A DNA stretch of 64,000 bases from Oscheius tipulae (Eukaryota; Nematoda; Chromadorea; Rhabditida; Rhabditidae): positions 4,696,501 through 4,760,500 of the forward strand of contig JASJZH010000001.1 of assembly GCA_037178975.1 (NCBI GenBank), written 5' to 3'. Position numbers and translations under genes: made by a program. Numbering within the stretch: position 1 is the first letter of the stretch; every line of letters begins with the position of its first letter. The notes beneath the pieces were generated by a model that saw nothing but the letters and a program-made list of their open reading frames with translations, was not told the origin of the DNA and did not search any database. Below are positions 54,809-64,000 of this stretch, one piece after another.

Positions 54809-56097
54809 TCAATAGTCATACTTGAATTCCAAGTAGTCATCGTCGAAGCACTGAATCCTCACGTAACCATCTTCTCCTCCTGTCGCGATGATGTTTCCAT
54901 CAGGATGCCAGGCCATCGAGTTGATCGGTCCGAAGTGTCCCTTGAAGCGAGCGAACTCCTCCTCGAAGACCATATGATAGAGCTTGGCCTCGAAGTGACC
55001 GGCAGACACGGCCGTTTGTGTTACCTGAAAAAAGAAAAATAGAAAATAATCAGAGGTCGGTACAGCTATGCAGATTTGGGGTACAAACAGGTCGTTTTGC
55101 TTTAGCCGTAGAGACATAGACTTACTTGCATAGCATCTTCTCCTCCTCCAAGGCAGATGTGATCACGAATAGGGGAAATACAGGCCGAATTGACTGGACG
55201 TTCGGATCTGAATCGTGATATCTTCACTGTAACTTCAACAAGTTCTACCTGTATGTTTTCAAATGATTCAAGTTGTTGACGTCAAGTAGAGCTGCAGTCT
55301 TGTCGCGGGAAGACGAAATGATGAAGGCGCCGTCCGGGGACATCTGGAGGTCCGTGATTCCGTACTGAAAGACCAGTTATGGTAGAAAAAAGGTCGTCTT
55401 ACTCTGTGGGTGGACTCATTTGAATAAATGGGCTCCTCGTTCTTCGTGTTGCTGATGTCGTATTGGAGGAGAAGTCCGTTTTCGTTTCCGATAGTGACTC
55501 GTTCGTCCAGAGTAGAAAAAATGCAGGTGACGGCAGACTGATCGAATTGAGTTCTGAAAAATGCTTGTTACTTGAGAACAATAGAAAAAAAACCTGAACA
55601 ATGGGGTTTCAGCGTTGTTGGCGATCTGATCGGGGTCGCGGAGATCGATGACGGCGAGAACAGACATGTTTTTAGTCATCTTCATCGTCGTATAAGCAAT
55701 CAAATTAGCTAAACCGGGCGTGTTTAAGGTACAAACAAGTTGCTACCTGAAAAAGACATGCTCACGGCACGAGCTGGTGTGGGAGTGGCGATTGTATGAA
55801 GAACCTCGGCCCGTTCGCAGTCCCACAGCTTGACAGAGTTGTCTCCAGATGCCGTGGCCATTTTTGAAGTATCCCACGAGACGTCTAAGTCCCAGACGAC
55901 TCCGTTATGTCCCTCGTAGGTACCTAAAATAGCTGCTAATAACGAAGGAAAAAAAACATACCTATTCTCTCACCATTTTCCTGATACCAAACGCAGGGCA
56001 GCTTGTTTTTGGCTGCAGAAAATAGCAAATCTCCTTCGCGATTGAATCGGACTCTCGTGAGAGCACGATCATGCCCTTTCAACGAAAGAGGACGCAT
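54809..56097 (-). CDS. eif3i: Translation initiation factor eIF3 subunit I
   Basis: A WD40 propeller in the eIF3 complex that binds eIF3b and eIF3g. Seven or eight short exons encode about 325 residues. Start [20 protein letters not shown] with FSAAKN; then [82 protein letters not shown] and the end [20 protein letters not shown] with [12 protein letters not shown]. These are characteristic eIF3i blocks (RPI-LKGHERSLTQIKYN, GHTGAVWCVD, GGGQEAMDVTTT). An acceptor-type tttttag touches the ATG. Ends LEFKYDY. Confidence 0.96.
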
Positions 56098-56822
56098 CTA
56101 AAAAGAACGATAATAGGAATAGGAGGATTCAGATAGAAGATGGTGTCAGGAAAGGGAAGAACGATTTCCTGTCGTGAGGAACATTATAATGAATCGAAGG
56201 AAACGCTGAAGAATAGGCTGGAATGTTGGCCTTCTTTGAAATTCGTAAGCGGAGCAAATTTTGCGTCAATGCACGCAAATTGCGCCAACAACTTGTGCTG
56301 ACGAAAATAGTTGAGCCTTTTCTGAGGTGAGCTAGCGTATAAAGAGATTTCTGAGCTCATAAGTAAGTTGAAAACGAATTGAACAGGTCACAAAAAACAG
56401 GAATTTAATTGCTGAGCACCGAAAAGTAAAACTTTTCAGTACCAAGGTATTTATGACTCTGGCAGGCTACTGTCATTCAGATTATGCTCACAATCAGGAA
56501 AATGGAGAGATGTAGCCTACATCATGTAGGAACACGAAGAAGAAAAGAAAATTACAGCAAGACGGCCGAAATCGAATTTTTCTGAGCTTTCTTTGTTCCT
56601 TCTACAAAAACGCACTAAGTTGCAGGGGATGACTGGTTTGTAAACATTTTTAACAAGGCTAGCGGTAAAAAAAAGCACTAAACTATAGTCTGTTCAGGAA
56701 CGAAATTGGCTGGCAGCATACTGTAGAGTTTTTCTTCGCGGGTCCGGCCGTGCCAGTCCTTTAACATATGGCAGCGTACAAATAAATGGACAGAACGGGT
56801 GTACATCATATCTCTAGGTATG
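56098..56822. other. Upstream region of eIF3i without gene
   Basis: AT-rich, several small inverted pairs such as GAAAAGT/ACTTTTC at 56421-56437. No coding frame recognised. Confidence 0.5.
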
Positions 56823-57015
56823 TTAGCGAATCTTGGAGAGCTTCTGGTTCATATTAGTGTGAGTTTCGTTTAGAGCGGCCAGATTTAGGTCTCCATCGGG
56901 AGTGTGTCTGCAAAGAATATTGTGTTCAGAATTGTTCAAACCCATTTCTGAATCTCCGAAAGTTCATCGCTCCGCGTTTGGCATAGCGATCAGCTACAAC
57001 AAGAGAAGCAGACAT
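56823..57015 (-). CDS. Possible small basic protein
   Basis: Minus-strand frame starting MSASLVVADRYAKRGAMNF, then RRFRNG, a 38-bp intron with gtttga donor and tttgcag acceptor, and HTPDGDLNLAALNETHT to the stop after KLSKIR. About 52 residues. The frame stays open upstream (LLFARSGQSISSLFRAVQ), so the true start may be farther right. The composition looks like protein but I do not recognise it. It could be the end of a longer gene or chance. Confidence 0.3.
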
Positions 57016-57270
57016 CGAAACAGTGGCAGTTATAATCTGAACGGCTCTGAATAAAGAACTGATGCTCTGCCCACTTCGTGCAAATAGCAGAGTCCATGGC
57101 TAATTCTCTGGAAAAAGTCACTGGTCTGGTTGGTGGTGGTTCTCTGAAACCAGACTGACACCTTGTCTAGGAGCAAAACAACCTGGATGCTCAAAACTCA
57201 AAATGTGCTGCGGGGAATGACAGAGAGAGAGGGAAATGATCAATTGCTCCCGCCAAGTACAGAAAGCAGC

Positions 57271-57277
57271 TATAAAA
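57271..57277 (+). promoter_or_regulatory. TATA box of the RanBP1-domain gene
   Basis: TATAAAA 38 bp before the first ATG (57309). The spacing fits transcription from about 57300 and a very short leader. Confidence 0.5.
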
Positions 57278-57308
57278 AGAGTGTCTTAGTCACTAAAAAT
57301 CACTAAAA

Positions 57309-57975
57309 ATGGTTAAAAGGCTCGTTTCCTTCACCGTTCAAGCCTGCCTCTTTTTCGGTCTCGACTCCAGGAAAGATCATGTTCTCCTTGTCGTCACTCT
57401 GTCTCTCCATCTCACTTTCCCTCTGTCTGTTCGTAGTGGACAAGACAGTAGCCAAGAAAGAACATGACGAGGAGAATCAGAATGATGAGGATGAGGAAGA
57501 GTATGAGCCTGAAGTCGAGTTCGAGCCAGTTATTCCGCTTCCGGACCTTATTGATGTCAAGACTGGCGAAGAAGACGAGACTGCTCTGTTCAAAGAGCGC
57601 TGCATACTGTACCGCTACGTCCCAGAGACAAAGGAGTGGAAGGAGCGTGGAACTGGAGAGATCAAGATCCTAAAGAATCCGCAGAAAAATACACAGAGAG
57701 TGGTTATGAGAAGGGAACAGGTTAGTACTGTCTCTGTCACTGTCACTGTCTTCCTGTCTCTCTGTATCATCAAACTGTTCCAGACCCACAAGCTCTGCGC
57801 CAACTTTAATTTGACCAAGGGCATGTCAGTCAATAAGAACAACAAAACTACCCAATGGGTCTGCGAAGACTACTCTGAAGGAGAATTGACTCATGAGCAG
57901 TTCTCAGCCAAGTTCGGATCCAGTGAACTGGCAGACGAGTTCGTCAGTCTCTTGACAGAAGCTACAGCTCAGTGA
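57309..57975 (+). CDS. RanBP1-domain protein
   Basis: RanBP1 binds Ran-GTP and helps release export complexes. The domain is complete: EVEFEPVIPLPDLIDVKTGE, ETALFKERCILYRYV, EWKERGTGEIKILKNP, VVMRREQTHKLCANF and EGELTHEQFSAKFGS. About 160 residues. The N-terminus is uncertain. From ATG 57309 a 79-bp intron (57358-57436, weak gtctcg donor, good pyrimidine tract) joins MVKRLVSFTVQACLFF to VDKTVAKKEHDEE; without the intron, ATG 57379 gives MFSLSSLCLSISLSLCLF. Either way the start is hydrophobic, unlike cytosolic RanBP1. I prefer the spliced version because the CTCTGTCTGTTCGTAG stretch is a typical 3' splice site. Confidence 0.8.
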
Positions 57976-58634
57976 AAATTCCACTGTCTAATTGAACCAG
58001 TCTCTCTTGTTGTAGCCCATGATGATGACACAGTAACCCCGCTTGTTTTATGAAAGTAAATTTTTGTCAGGCAACATCGAGTTACCAGAGACAGAAAATC
58101 AGAGAGACAGAGGCACGGGGAGACCAAGAAACAGAGAGAGAGAGAGAGAGTTCAAAGTGATCTCTGTGCCTGTCTGAAGTCCAAATTGACAAATTGTCAG
58201 TTATTTTGTGGCAGCAATTGTTCTTTACGGGTACTGCCACTGTCACTGTTGCGATCCGGACAGTGATTGCTTGGTGATCTTGGCAGGCCTTGACAATGGG
58301 ATTGAGTTCCTCGGTTCTGACCTAAGACGAAGGAAGCTGATCGACACCGTTCACTCTGAGCAATCATCTAAACAAACTCACAAACGAAAAGTTCCCTGCA
58401 TGGCGCGGTGTTTACAGCCCGTCACTTAGCGAATAGCGTTGGACGAAATACAAATCTTCGGAAATCTTCTGTTTTTGATATTTCACTTTTGTCGTTGTTT
58501 TTCTGCATTTGTTTTTCACAATTTTCCCGTAGAATTGCTCGTAAATTAATCAGAACTGTTCCTGAGATTTCCAAGAAGACCTTTCTGATCGGTGCCGCCA
58601 CATATTTGATTTTCAGGTAGTTTTCCTGCCCACA
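57976..58634. other. Spacer with AG microsatellite
   Basis: A (GA)n run lies near 58133-58150. The right end closes with gattttcag 18 bp before the NDUFB9 ATG, a likely spliced-leader acceptor. No gene recognised. Confidence 0.5.
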
Positions 58635-59856
58635 ATGGATTCGCCGGCGTGGATGTTCACGAAGGCGTTGAGCCACAGACAAAAGGTAGCTTATTTCTTC
58701 CATACAGATTTTCCCAAGAATCTATTTCAAATTGTTCTCGCGTCTCTGTGTGTCTATCTGAAGCCATTATTGCCAATTAGGCAGTTACTTTTTGCGCGAA
58801 CTAATTGTTGGCAAGTCAAGTCAGTGAGAATGTTGCTTCTGTCATGGTATCTCGTCTGGGGCATAGCATGCGAAGTGGGTGAGAAGGACCAATACATGTT
58901 GACAGAAAGGAATAGAAACCGGACAAAGTTCATAGGAGTCAGGTTATAACTGTCTTTGAGCTCCTCTAGGCTCTAGGCGCAGCCTAGTTTGTCTAGTTCT
59001 AAATGCTCAAGAGTCTCTGTGTGATTGAAGCTACTATTTTAATTAGTGTGCGCACACTAATTGTTGGCAAATCGAATCAGTAGAGAGATGATGTCTTTGA
59101 GAGACAGATGCTCCTGTCAGAGTACCTCGACTGGAACAGCATCTACCTGTCACGAGCCCTAACGGGCATCAGCCAAACTTTTACTACAAAAATCTCAATA
59201 ACGAACTTTTCAGGTTTGTCGCCTTTATAAACGATGCCTCCGCGAAGTTGACAATTGGTACGGAGGAGACAAGTAAGCACTTCATGATTCGCTGATTTTA
59301 CGCTATTTTAGCCTCGAAGTCCGTTTCCAGAAGGTGATCATGCGAGCTAGATTCGATGCGAACCGTGACGAGAAGGATACTCGTAAAAGCCAACTTCAAT
59401 TGGCCGATGGATGTCGTCAGCTGTGGGAGAAGAGACATTTTAAGCCTTTTCGCTGTAAGTTTTCATTCATGCTTGCTGCTAAAAATTTTGGTATATGATA
59501 AGCATCGATGCGACCCTTTTTAAAGCACATATAAAGGAAAAAGTTTTCGCTGCGACAGTAATTTCGTACTTTCAGTCGCTCTCGACCCCGGAGGAAGCAG
59601 CTACGACAGGGAACGCGAATCTCCCGACCAAATCCTGGACTCGGACCAGTGGACATTGGCCGAACGCGAGCAGTTCCCCTACTATTTCAATACTCGTGAA
59701 CAGAGAAAGAAGGTCAGTTTTTTTTGCCAATTTTTCATCAAACTTCCTTTTCAGGAACTCCTCGCACACTGGTCGAAGATCGAGAAGGCCTGGGACGAGG
59801 AGATCGCCTCGATTCAGACGACCCTCCCAGGAGAGAAGCAGGAGAAGCGTGTATAG
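58635..59856 (+). CDS. ndufb9: Complex I subunit NDUFB9 (LYR protein)
   Basis: An accessory subunit of mitochondrial NADH dehydrogenase that binds the acyl carrier protein through its LYR motif. Five exons encode about 160 residues: MDSPAWMFTKALSHRQK, then RLYKRCLREVDNWYGGD (LYK-R form of the motif), FQKVIMRARFDANRDEKD, LWEKRHFKPFRFALDPGGSS with SYDRERE, and EREQFPYYFNTREQRKKE to WDEEI. The human protein has LYKRALRHLESW, LMRARFEEHKNEKD and YPDYFAKREQWKK at these places. The first intron (58686-59212, 527 bp) holds a direct repeat and a perfect palindrome; the rest are about 40-110 bp. Confidence 0.94.
58742..58829. repeat. Intronic direct repeat, unit 1
   Basis: Shares GTCTCTGTGTG, TGAAGC, AATTAG and GCG-(A/C)ACTAATTGTTGGCAA in order with 59012-59096 in the same NDUFB9 intron, with about a quarter of positions changed. 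Confidence 0.65.
59012..59096. repeat. Intronic direct repeat, unit 2
   Basis: Second copy of the repeat at 58742-58829. In this copy the middle has closed up into a perfect palindrome. Confidence 0.65.
59041..59062. repeat. Perfect 22-bp palindrome
   Basis: AATTAGTGTGC (59041-59051) is followed directly by its exact reverse complement GCACACTAATT, shared at the centre GCGC. It is self-complementary over all 22 bases with no spacer. Confidence 0.95.
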
Positions 59857-60029
59857 GAGAGTGAACACATATTAGACAGTTGTGTAAGCTATAAATACGA
59901 TTTTTTTCTTCATCATTTTATAACTTTATTTGCATATAATTACACTCGTTTCATCGCAAAAAGGCCAGAACATGATATCCAGGGAAGGTAAAGCTTCTAT
60001 TGGAGGTGGGACCGGATAGTGTTATAAAC

Positions 60030-61616
60030 TCAGTTTGCCACCGTTGGCGTCATCAAGGTGGTCAGAAGCTGCTCAACCTGCCCATGCTGATGTCCATGAC
60101 TGTGTTCTTCGTGTCCGTGCTCGCTGGAACTTCTTTTCTGATCGTTTGTTTCTTTCCTTACCCGAATGTTAGCTGAAGAGTAGCAATCACGGAAAAGCCG
60201 ATGAAGATGGCAAGCAGTTGAATCAAGGAGTTGTGCTCGTTGTCCTTCTCATGAGCCAGCACTTCCAGGAAGGTTACGTAGATGAACGTTCCGGCAGCCA
60301 AGGACTCTAGAATAAGAACAACCGCATCCTTGGTCATAGGGTTGATGTGTGACATCTAACAAGAGAGATTAGTGCTTATTCTCGTCGACTACCGTACCCT
60401 TAGAACAGTTCCCAATGCCGAGCCAAGAGGTGTCATCGAAGCGTAGATGAGAATAGTTATGATGACAGCTTTCATCTGAAATTGTAGGTGATTTGGCCTC
60501 GCAGACTTTAGCCGTTATTCGAATACGTCACACATCAGGACAGTTAACTTACCTTGTCTGAATTGCCTCTCGAAACCTGCAGTCCCACAGAAAAGGCCTC
60601 GATTCCCTTGTGCAGAAGGAGTGAGAAGAACAACGTTACAATGCTGCGAATGTTGCTTTGGACACCGAGAGCGAAGCCTTCCAGCACGGAATGGAAGGAC
60701 ATAGCCACGGCAAAAGTCAGCGATTTCAAAAGAGTAGCCTCGGATTTTGGGGCCACAGCGTAGTCGGCCGTCGATTCCATCACAATACTAAACCTGCTCC
60801 CGGTTAGTAAACGAAGTAAACGATTTCAGGTGCAACAAAACCGAGTGAAAGCAGACACACCTGTGAACTGAAAGTGCTCGTTTAAGCTTGTTTTCTGGGT
60901 GGTAGTCGAGCAGTGGATCATCACTGAAAAGCCATGCAACGTGCAAGAGCAACCAAAGTGTTAATAAGTGAGAAAGATGCCAGCTTGAATACTTACTTCC
61001 TCAGGTTGACACTACCTCTGCGAACGAAATCGTTCGTGATCGGGGGAGGGGTCTCGTTGGAGTGACCGTGTGAGTGGCCCATGGAGAAAATCTGGAAAAG
61101 ATTCGGATTGGTGAAAACTGAGCTCCTTTTGAAGCACTTATGTGAAAAACTCGTTAGAGGAAATCCTCGAGAACGTCACGATAAGACCAAATGTCATGAG
61201 CGATGTATTCGTCTAACATCAGAAACTAACCCTCATGCAGATCTCCTCGACCAGGTAGACGAGAAAGAAGCCGACACAGGTAAAGAGTTGTGGATACGGG
61301 AACTCAACTTCCAACTCTTTCAAACCCTTGCTCTCCGCCAACTCGATCTTGTACTCCTCGTAGGTTTCACTAAAGGAGAACGTGAGACTAGAAAATGCTC
61401 CTACTTGATGTGTGGAATGATGTCCAGGAAGCAGGTGGCCATGAAGACTCCACCGGAGAAGCAGGACAGGAGAGATAGCCATTTGGCTCCCTTCCCATTG
61501 GCATCCTGTCCCTTTTTGTCCAGGCATTTAGTGATTTTGACTGGAATGAAGCCGGCTACAGCCGTGGTAATAAACATGGCCACAGCCAGACAGATCTGCA
61601 GGAGCCATTGCTCCAT
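60030..61616 (-). CDS. ZIP-family zinc transporter (SLC39A1/2/3-like)
   Basis: Brings zinc (or iron) into the cytosol. Eight helices are expected; seen are MEQWLLQICLAVAMFITTAV, SLLSCFSGGVFMATCFLDII, YPQLFTCVGFFLVYLVEEI, then a histidine loop (MGHSHGHSNE), and the two metal-site helices with FHSVLEGFALGVQ and HKGIEAFSVGLQ, which hold the family's HSxxEG and HKxxEA motifs. After these come IITILIYASMTPLGSALGTV, LAAGTFIYVTFLEVLAHE and the last helix IQLLAIFIGFSVIATLQL. The C-terminal tail has a second histidine cluster (SEHGHEEHSHGHQHG), which is unusual in place. About 370 residues in nine or so exons. The metal cannot be told from sequence. Confidence 0.92.
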
Positions 61617-62963
61617 CTGAAGAGGCTTGTTTAGTAAAAACTAGGATACAAAGTTGAAAGAAGTCACACCGGAAGCCTCGATAAGAATGTGAACAACCGG
61701 CAGGTCTGACCTTATCTGCTGGTGGGAGTTAGACACGCCTTGATGGTAGTCTATAGACCTACCAATAGAGGGACAGTCGCGCCCGACTGCCAAAAAGTAG
61801 TAAGAAAAAGTGGGAGATCAACTTTGTGAGGATGACAAACTGACGAAACCGAGGATACGGAAAGAAATCTTCATGCTGACCTTCTGGGCTATTTTGGAGC
61901 CTAAAACTTGCTCATGAGGCGAACAGAGCGATAACTAGTAACTCTTGAAGCATGGGAAAGAGAAATTACGATATGGTCCAAAGTTTTTTCTACGTTGATT
62001 TGCCAACCGGAACCTCCATTGGTATAGCAGAGAAACTGGACAGGCTATCAAAAGACTGAGAGTTGAAGAGCACAGTAGATGACGCCACTGACCGATGTGG
62101 GAGCATCGATCCAAGGCTCCCTTATCAGCTCTCCCGAGACAAAACGAAAACAATCCCACCTGTGTTAATTCTTCTGTCGGCTGAGGTAACATGAGACTAT
62201 ATTTGGTGATCTATACGCCTTTTTATACAAAAGTATCTGGGTTCTGCGTCATCATTCTATTCAGTGACTTTTAAAGCTGCCTCGCGTGTTGAAAATAGTC
62301 ACCACGGGAGGTTGGGGATGACCAGGAGAGAGACAGAGTGAGTGGATAACAGCTCCGAGAACCGGTTAAAGAGATGCGTGGACTCGACCCTCTCTCTCTG
62401 CCTATTTAAGAGATTGTAGTGAACTTTGGAGAGAGAGAGAGGAACGGCAGAAAGAAGGAGGACCGGTCGAGCAAAGAGGAAAATTGGTGGTGCAAACACA
62501 AAACTAAGCACTTAATAGCTGGACAGAAGTTGGACGGGTCAAATTGTTCTTCCACCTTGTTTGGTAGAACTACGGTAAGAGAGGAAGACTGCGCAGACCC
62601 TGGCCACTAATCTCTTGATAAGAATAGGCATGAAGGAGCGGCAGCTCACGAAGAGACGGGCTCACCATTTATTTGAGAGGGAATGCAAATGAAAGACGAC
62701 ATCAGGTGATGAAATTCCATGGAGCATAATGGAACGACCCTCTATCAATTGGTAATCTGTAGGGGCTGGTGATTGTCATGTTTTCGCATGCTTTAGAAGA
62801 AGGATCCGCTACAAAATGGAAAAATCTTGATGTCTGAAGAGTGGGCAGGCTAATCTGCCGTGAGGACATTTCAAAGTTTGCGATCAAAATGTTCTTTTAG
62901 CGAGACGAAGACAAAAACACTAATCGAAAAACTCGAATTAATGAAAGAGCATTTATTAGTCCT
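61617..62963. other. Intergenic region, 1.3 kb
   Basis: Upstream of the ZIP gene. Minus-strand fragments with signal-like starts (for example near 61876: MKISFRILGF) do not join into a gene. A GA-rich stretch lies at 62428-62460. The left end may hold 5' leader exons of the ZIP gene. Confidence 0.4.
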
Positions 62964-63789
62964 TCAAGGCAAGATGAGACGAGTGATTCTTCTGACTCCG
63001 AAGGTGTAGACAACTGTCGCCTAAACAGCGTTGTGATATGATTATCTTCCTAATCAACATACCTTGACTTCTTCCTTCATCTTCAATGCACTCTTCAGTT
63101 TGTCCATCAAGCTGGGAAAAATCTCTGCGTCATCGGTCACAGTTCCTTCGCTGTCTTGCAGCACAATATAATTATTTTCATCAATGCTTAGTACCTGACT
63201 CATTTCTGAGAACATTGATTTTCCTACCTTCTGCTCTGAAATGCTAGCTGAAGAGATTTCGATGACATCAGCTGAATCGAGCTCTTTCTCATTGAACTCG
63301 GCAGTAAACAGTCCCATTCCAATAACGGTCAAGGTTCCGTCATCGTTCAAGGAGACATCCGTTACCTATTGTAAGTTGCTTATTTTGAACCTAATAGTCA
63401 GTCTAGCAGAACTTCAGAAAACCGAAACTTTGGCTCTTTGCGCCGAGAAATACGTCCGACGCGCGTTTCAATTTTAAGATGAGCCCGCGGCCGCAAAAAA
63501 AAAATTGCTATTTTTTCAGAGTACTTCCATTGTTTTGCAAAATACTCAAAAAAAGTGTTCTCTCGAAAAATGATTTATAAAAAAGAGGCAAAATACGGTG
63601 GAAAAATAATCATAACTTGAACCCACATTGGCTGGCTCGTCTCCCAAAATTATCACATCCCCAGGTAGAAGATTCCCGGCTAGTTTTGGGAAAGAGTTAA
63701 CATCGCTGGCACTGTAAAAGTCTCGACTAACTCAGAACAATCAACTCTTACTAGACTGAAGAGAGGAGGAGTACAAGCAAAATGCGCAT
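62964..63789 (-). CDS. Unrecognised secreted protein
   Basis: ATG 63789 opens a signal peptide (MRILLVLLLSSVYA, cleavage after A-S likely). The mature part reads SDVNSFPKLAGNLLPGDVII, LGDEPANVTD, SLNDDGTLTVIGMGLFTAEF, ISEQKVLSIDENNYIVLQD, and a helical end SLMDKLKSALKMKEEVK, with a last exon VVYTFGVRRITRLILP. About 150 residues, no cysteines, one N-glycosylation site. The beta-strand pattern is regular but I do not recognise the family. Five exons; the intron 63367-63633 is the longest. AATAAA follows the stop on the minus strand. Confidence 0.65.
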
Positions 63790-63913
63790 GTGGAATAGCT
63801 GCCGAAGGAGAGAAGAGACTGCTTGTTTTACAGCGACCATACTGGTTTCGATTAAGACGCATGTGACCTTTCGAGAAGGCATCACAAAATGTTTTTATTA
63901 CATAAAGTTCTGT

Positions 63914-64000
63914 TTATATTTGTCCGCCGACCTGGATGTTGATGACGACATTTTGGCCTTTTTGCTTCGTGAGAATGTCATAGAGAGCAGAAAGATTTCC
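63914..64000 (-). CDS. 3' end of a gene running off the right edge
   Basis: Minus-strand frame, open at the edge, reads GNLSALYDILTKQKGQNVV then INIQVGGQI and a stop at 63914. An AATAAA follows about 20 bp downstream. Too short to name. It lies tandemly upstream of the secreted-protein gene with about 125 bp between them. Confidence 0.5.
   Translation of the reverse strand, partial: GNLSALYDILTKQKGQNVVINIQVGGQI

Noticed and set aside
1-64000. tRNA genes, CRISPR arrays, prokaryotic defence or phage genes
   Set aside because: No cloverleaf with A and B boxes was found by eye, no spaced direct repeats, and the gene structure is eukaryotic throughout.

Overview
The window is animal nuclear DNA, most probably from a free-living nematode of the rhabditid type. 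The evidence is the gene style: many introns of 35-50 bp, pyrimidine-rich acceptors (tttcag, ttttag) a few bases before many start codons as expected of spliced-leader sites, tightly packed genes on both strands, and families typical of nematodes (a zinc carboxypeptidase with a ShK tail, F-box paralogs, a single-saposin secreted peptide, a 53BP1/HSR-9 homolog). The species cannot be named from sequence alone. All exon models were joined by hand from frame, splice signals and family similarity, so single junctions may be off.

Layout, left to right. 1-1.5 kb has no recognised gene. Gamma-syntrophin (1.5-4.4 kb) is followed 72 bp later by a short TFIIIB subunit BDP1. A calponin-repeat mini-protein lies on the minus strand (6.2-7.3 kb). 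A plus-strand run follows: adenylosuccinate lyase, N-terminal glutamine amidohydrolase NTAQ1, exocyst EXO70 and a NUDT19-like hydrolase (8.2-15.2 kb). Two related F-box genes meet tail to tail (15.6-18.7 kb). Next are an SLC7 amino-acid transporter, a fukutin/LicD-like Golgi protein, and a region of shuffled tail duplications around a single-pass membrane protein (23.6-25.9 kb). Phosphatidylinositol synthase (26.9-28.5 kb) carries a small secreted cysteine-rich gene inside its long intron on the other strand.

From 29 to 40 kb: the carboxypeptidase-ShK protein, a signal recognition particle (7SL) RNA gene, an unrecognised type I membrane glycoprotein, mitochondrial ribosomal protein L15, a saposin-like peptide and a SEC14-GOLD lipid-transfer protein whose first intron holds a run of 18 G. 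From 41 to 54 kb: cyclin B, NAA38 and an AXH-domain protein in an operon-like row; the large HSR-9/53BP1 homolog with tandem Tudor and BRCT domains; ribosomal protein S19; TM2D3; a PB1-containing MAP2K5-like kinase; and a small TMEM220-like membrane protein. From 54 to 64 kb: eIF3i, a RanBP1-domain protein, complex I subunit NDUFB9, a ZIP zinc transporter, an unrecognised secreted protein and the 3' end of one more gene.

Most genes are housekeeping (translation, purine synthesis, Pol III transcription, respiration, lipid synthesis, cell cycle, DNA damage response), so no single pathway unites them. The novel material is in the spaces and introns: a 100-bp inverted-repeat element, a dispersed repeat present twice, a perfect 22-bp palindrome inside duplicated intron sequence, a nested antisense gene, duplicated C-terminal coding tails and two GC-AG introns. 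No prokaryotic system, CRISPR array, virus or intact transposon was seen.
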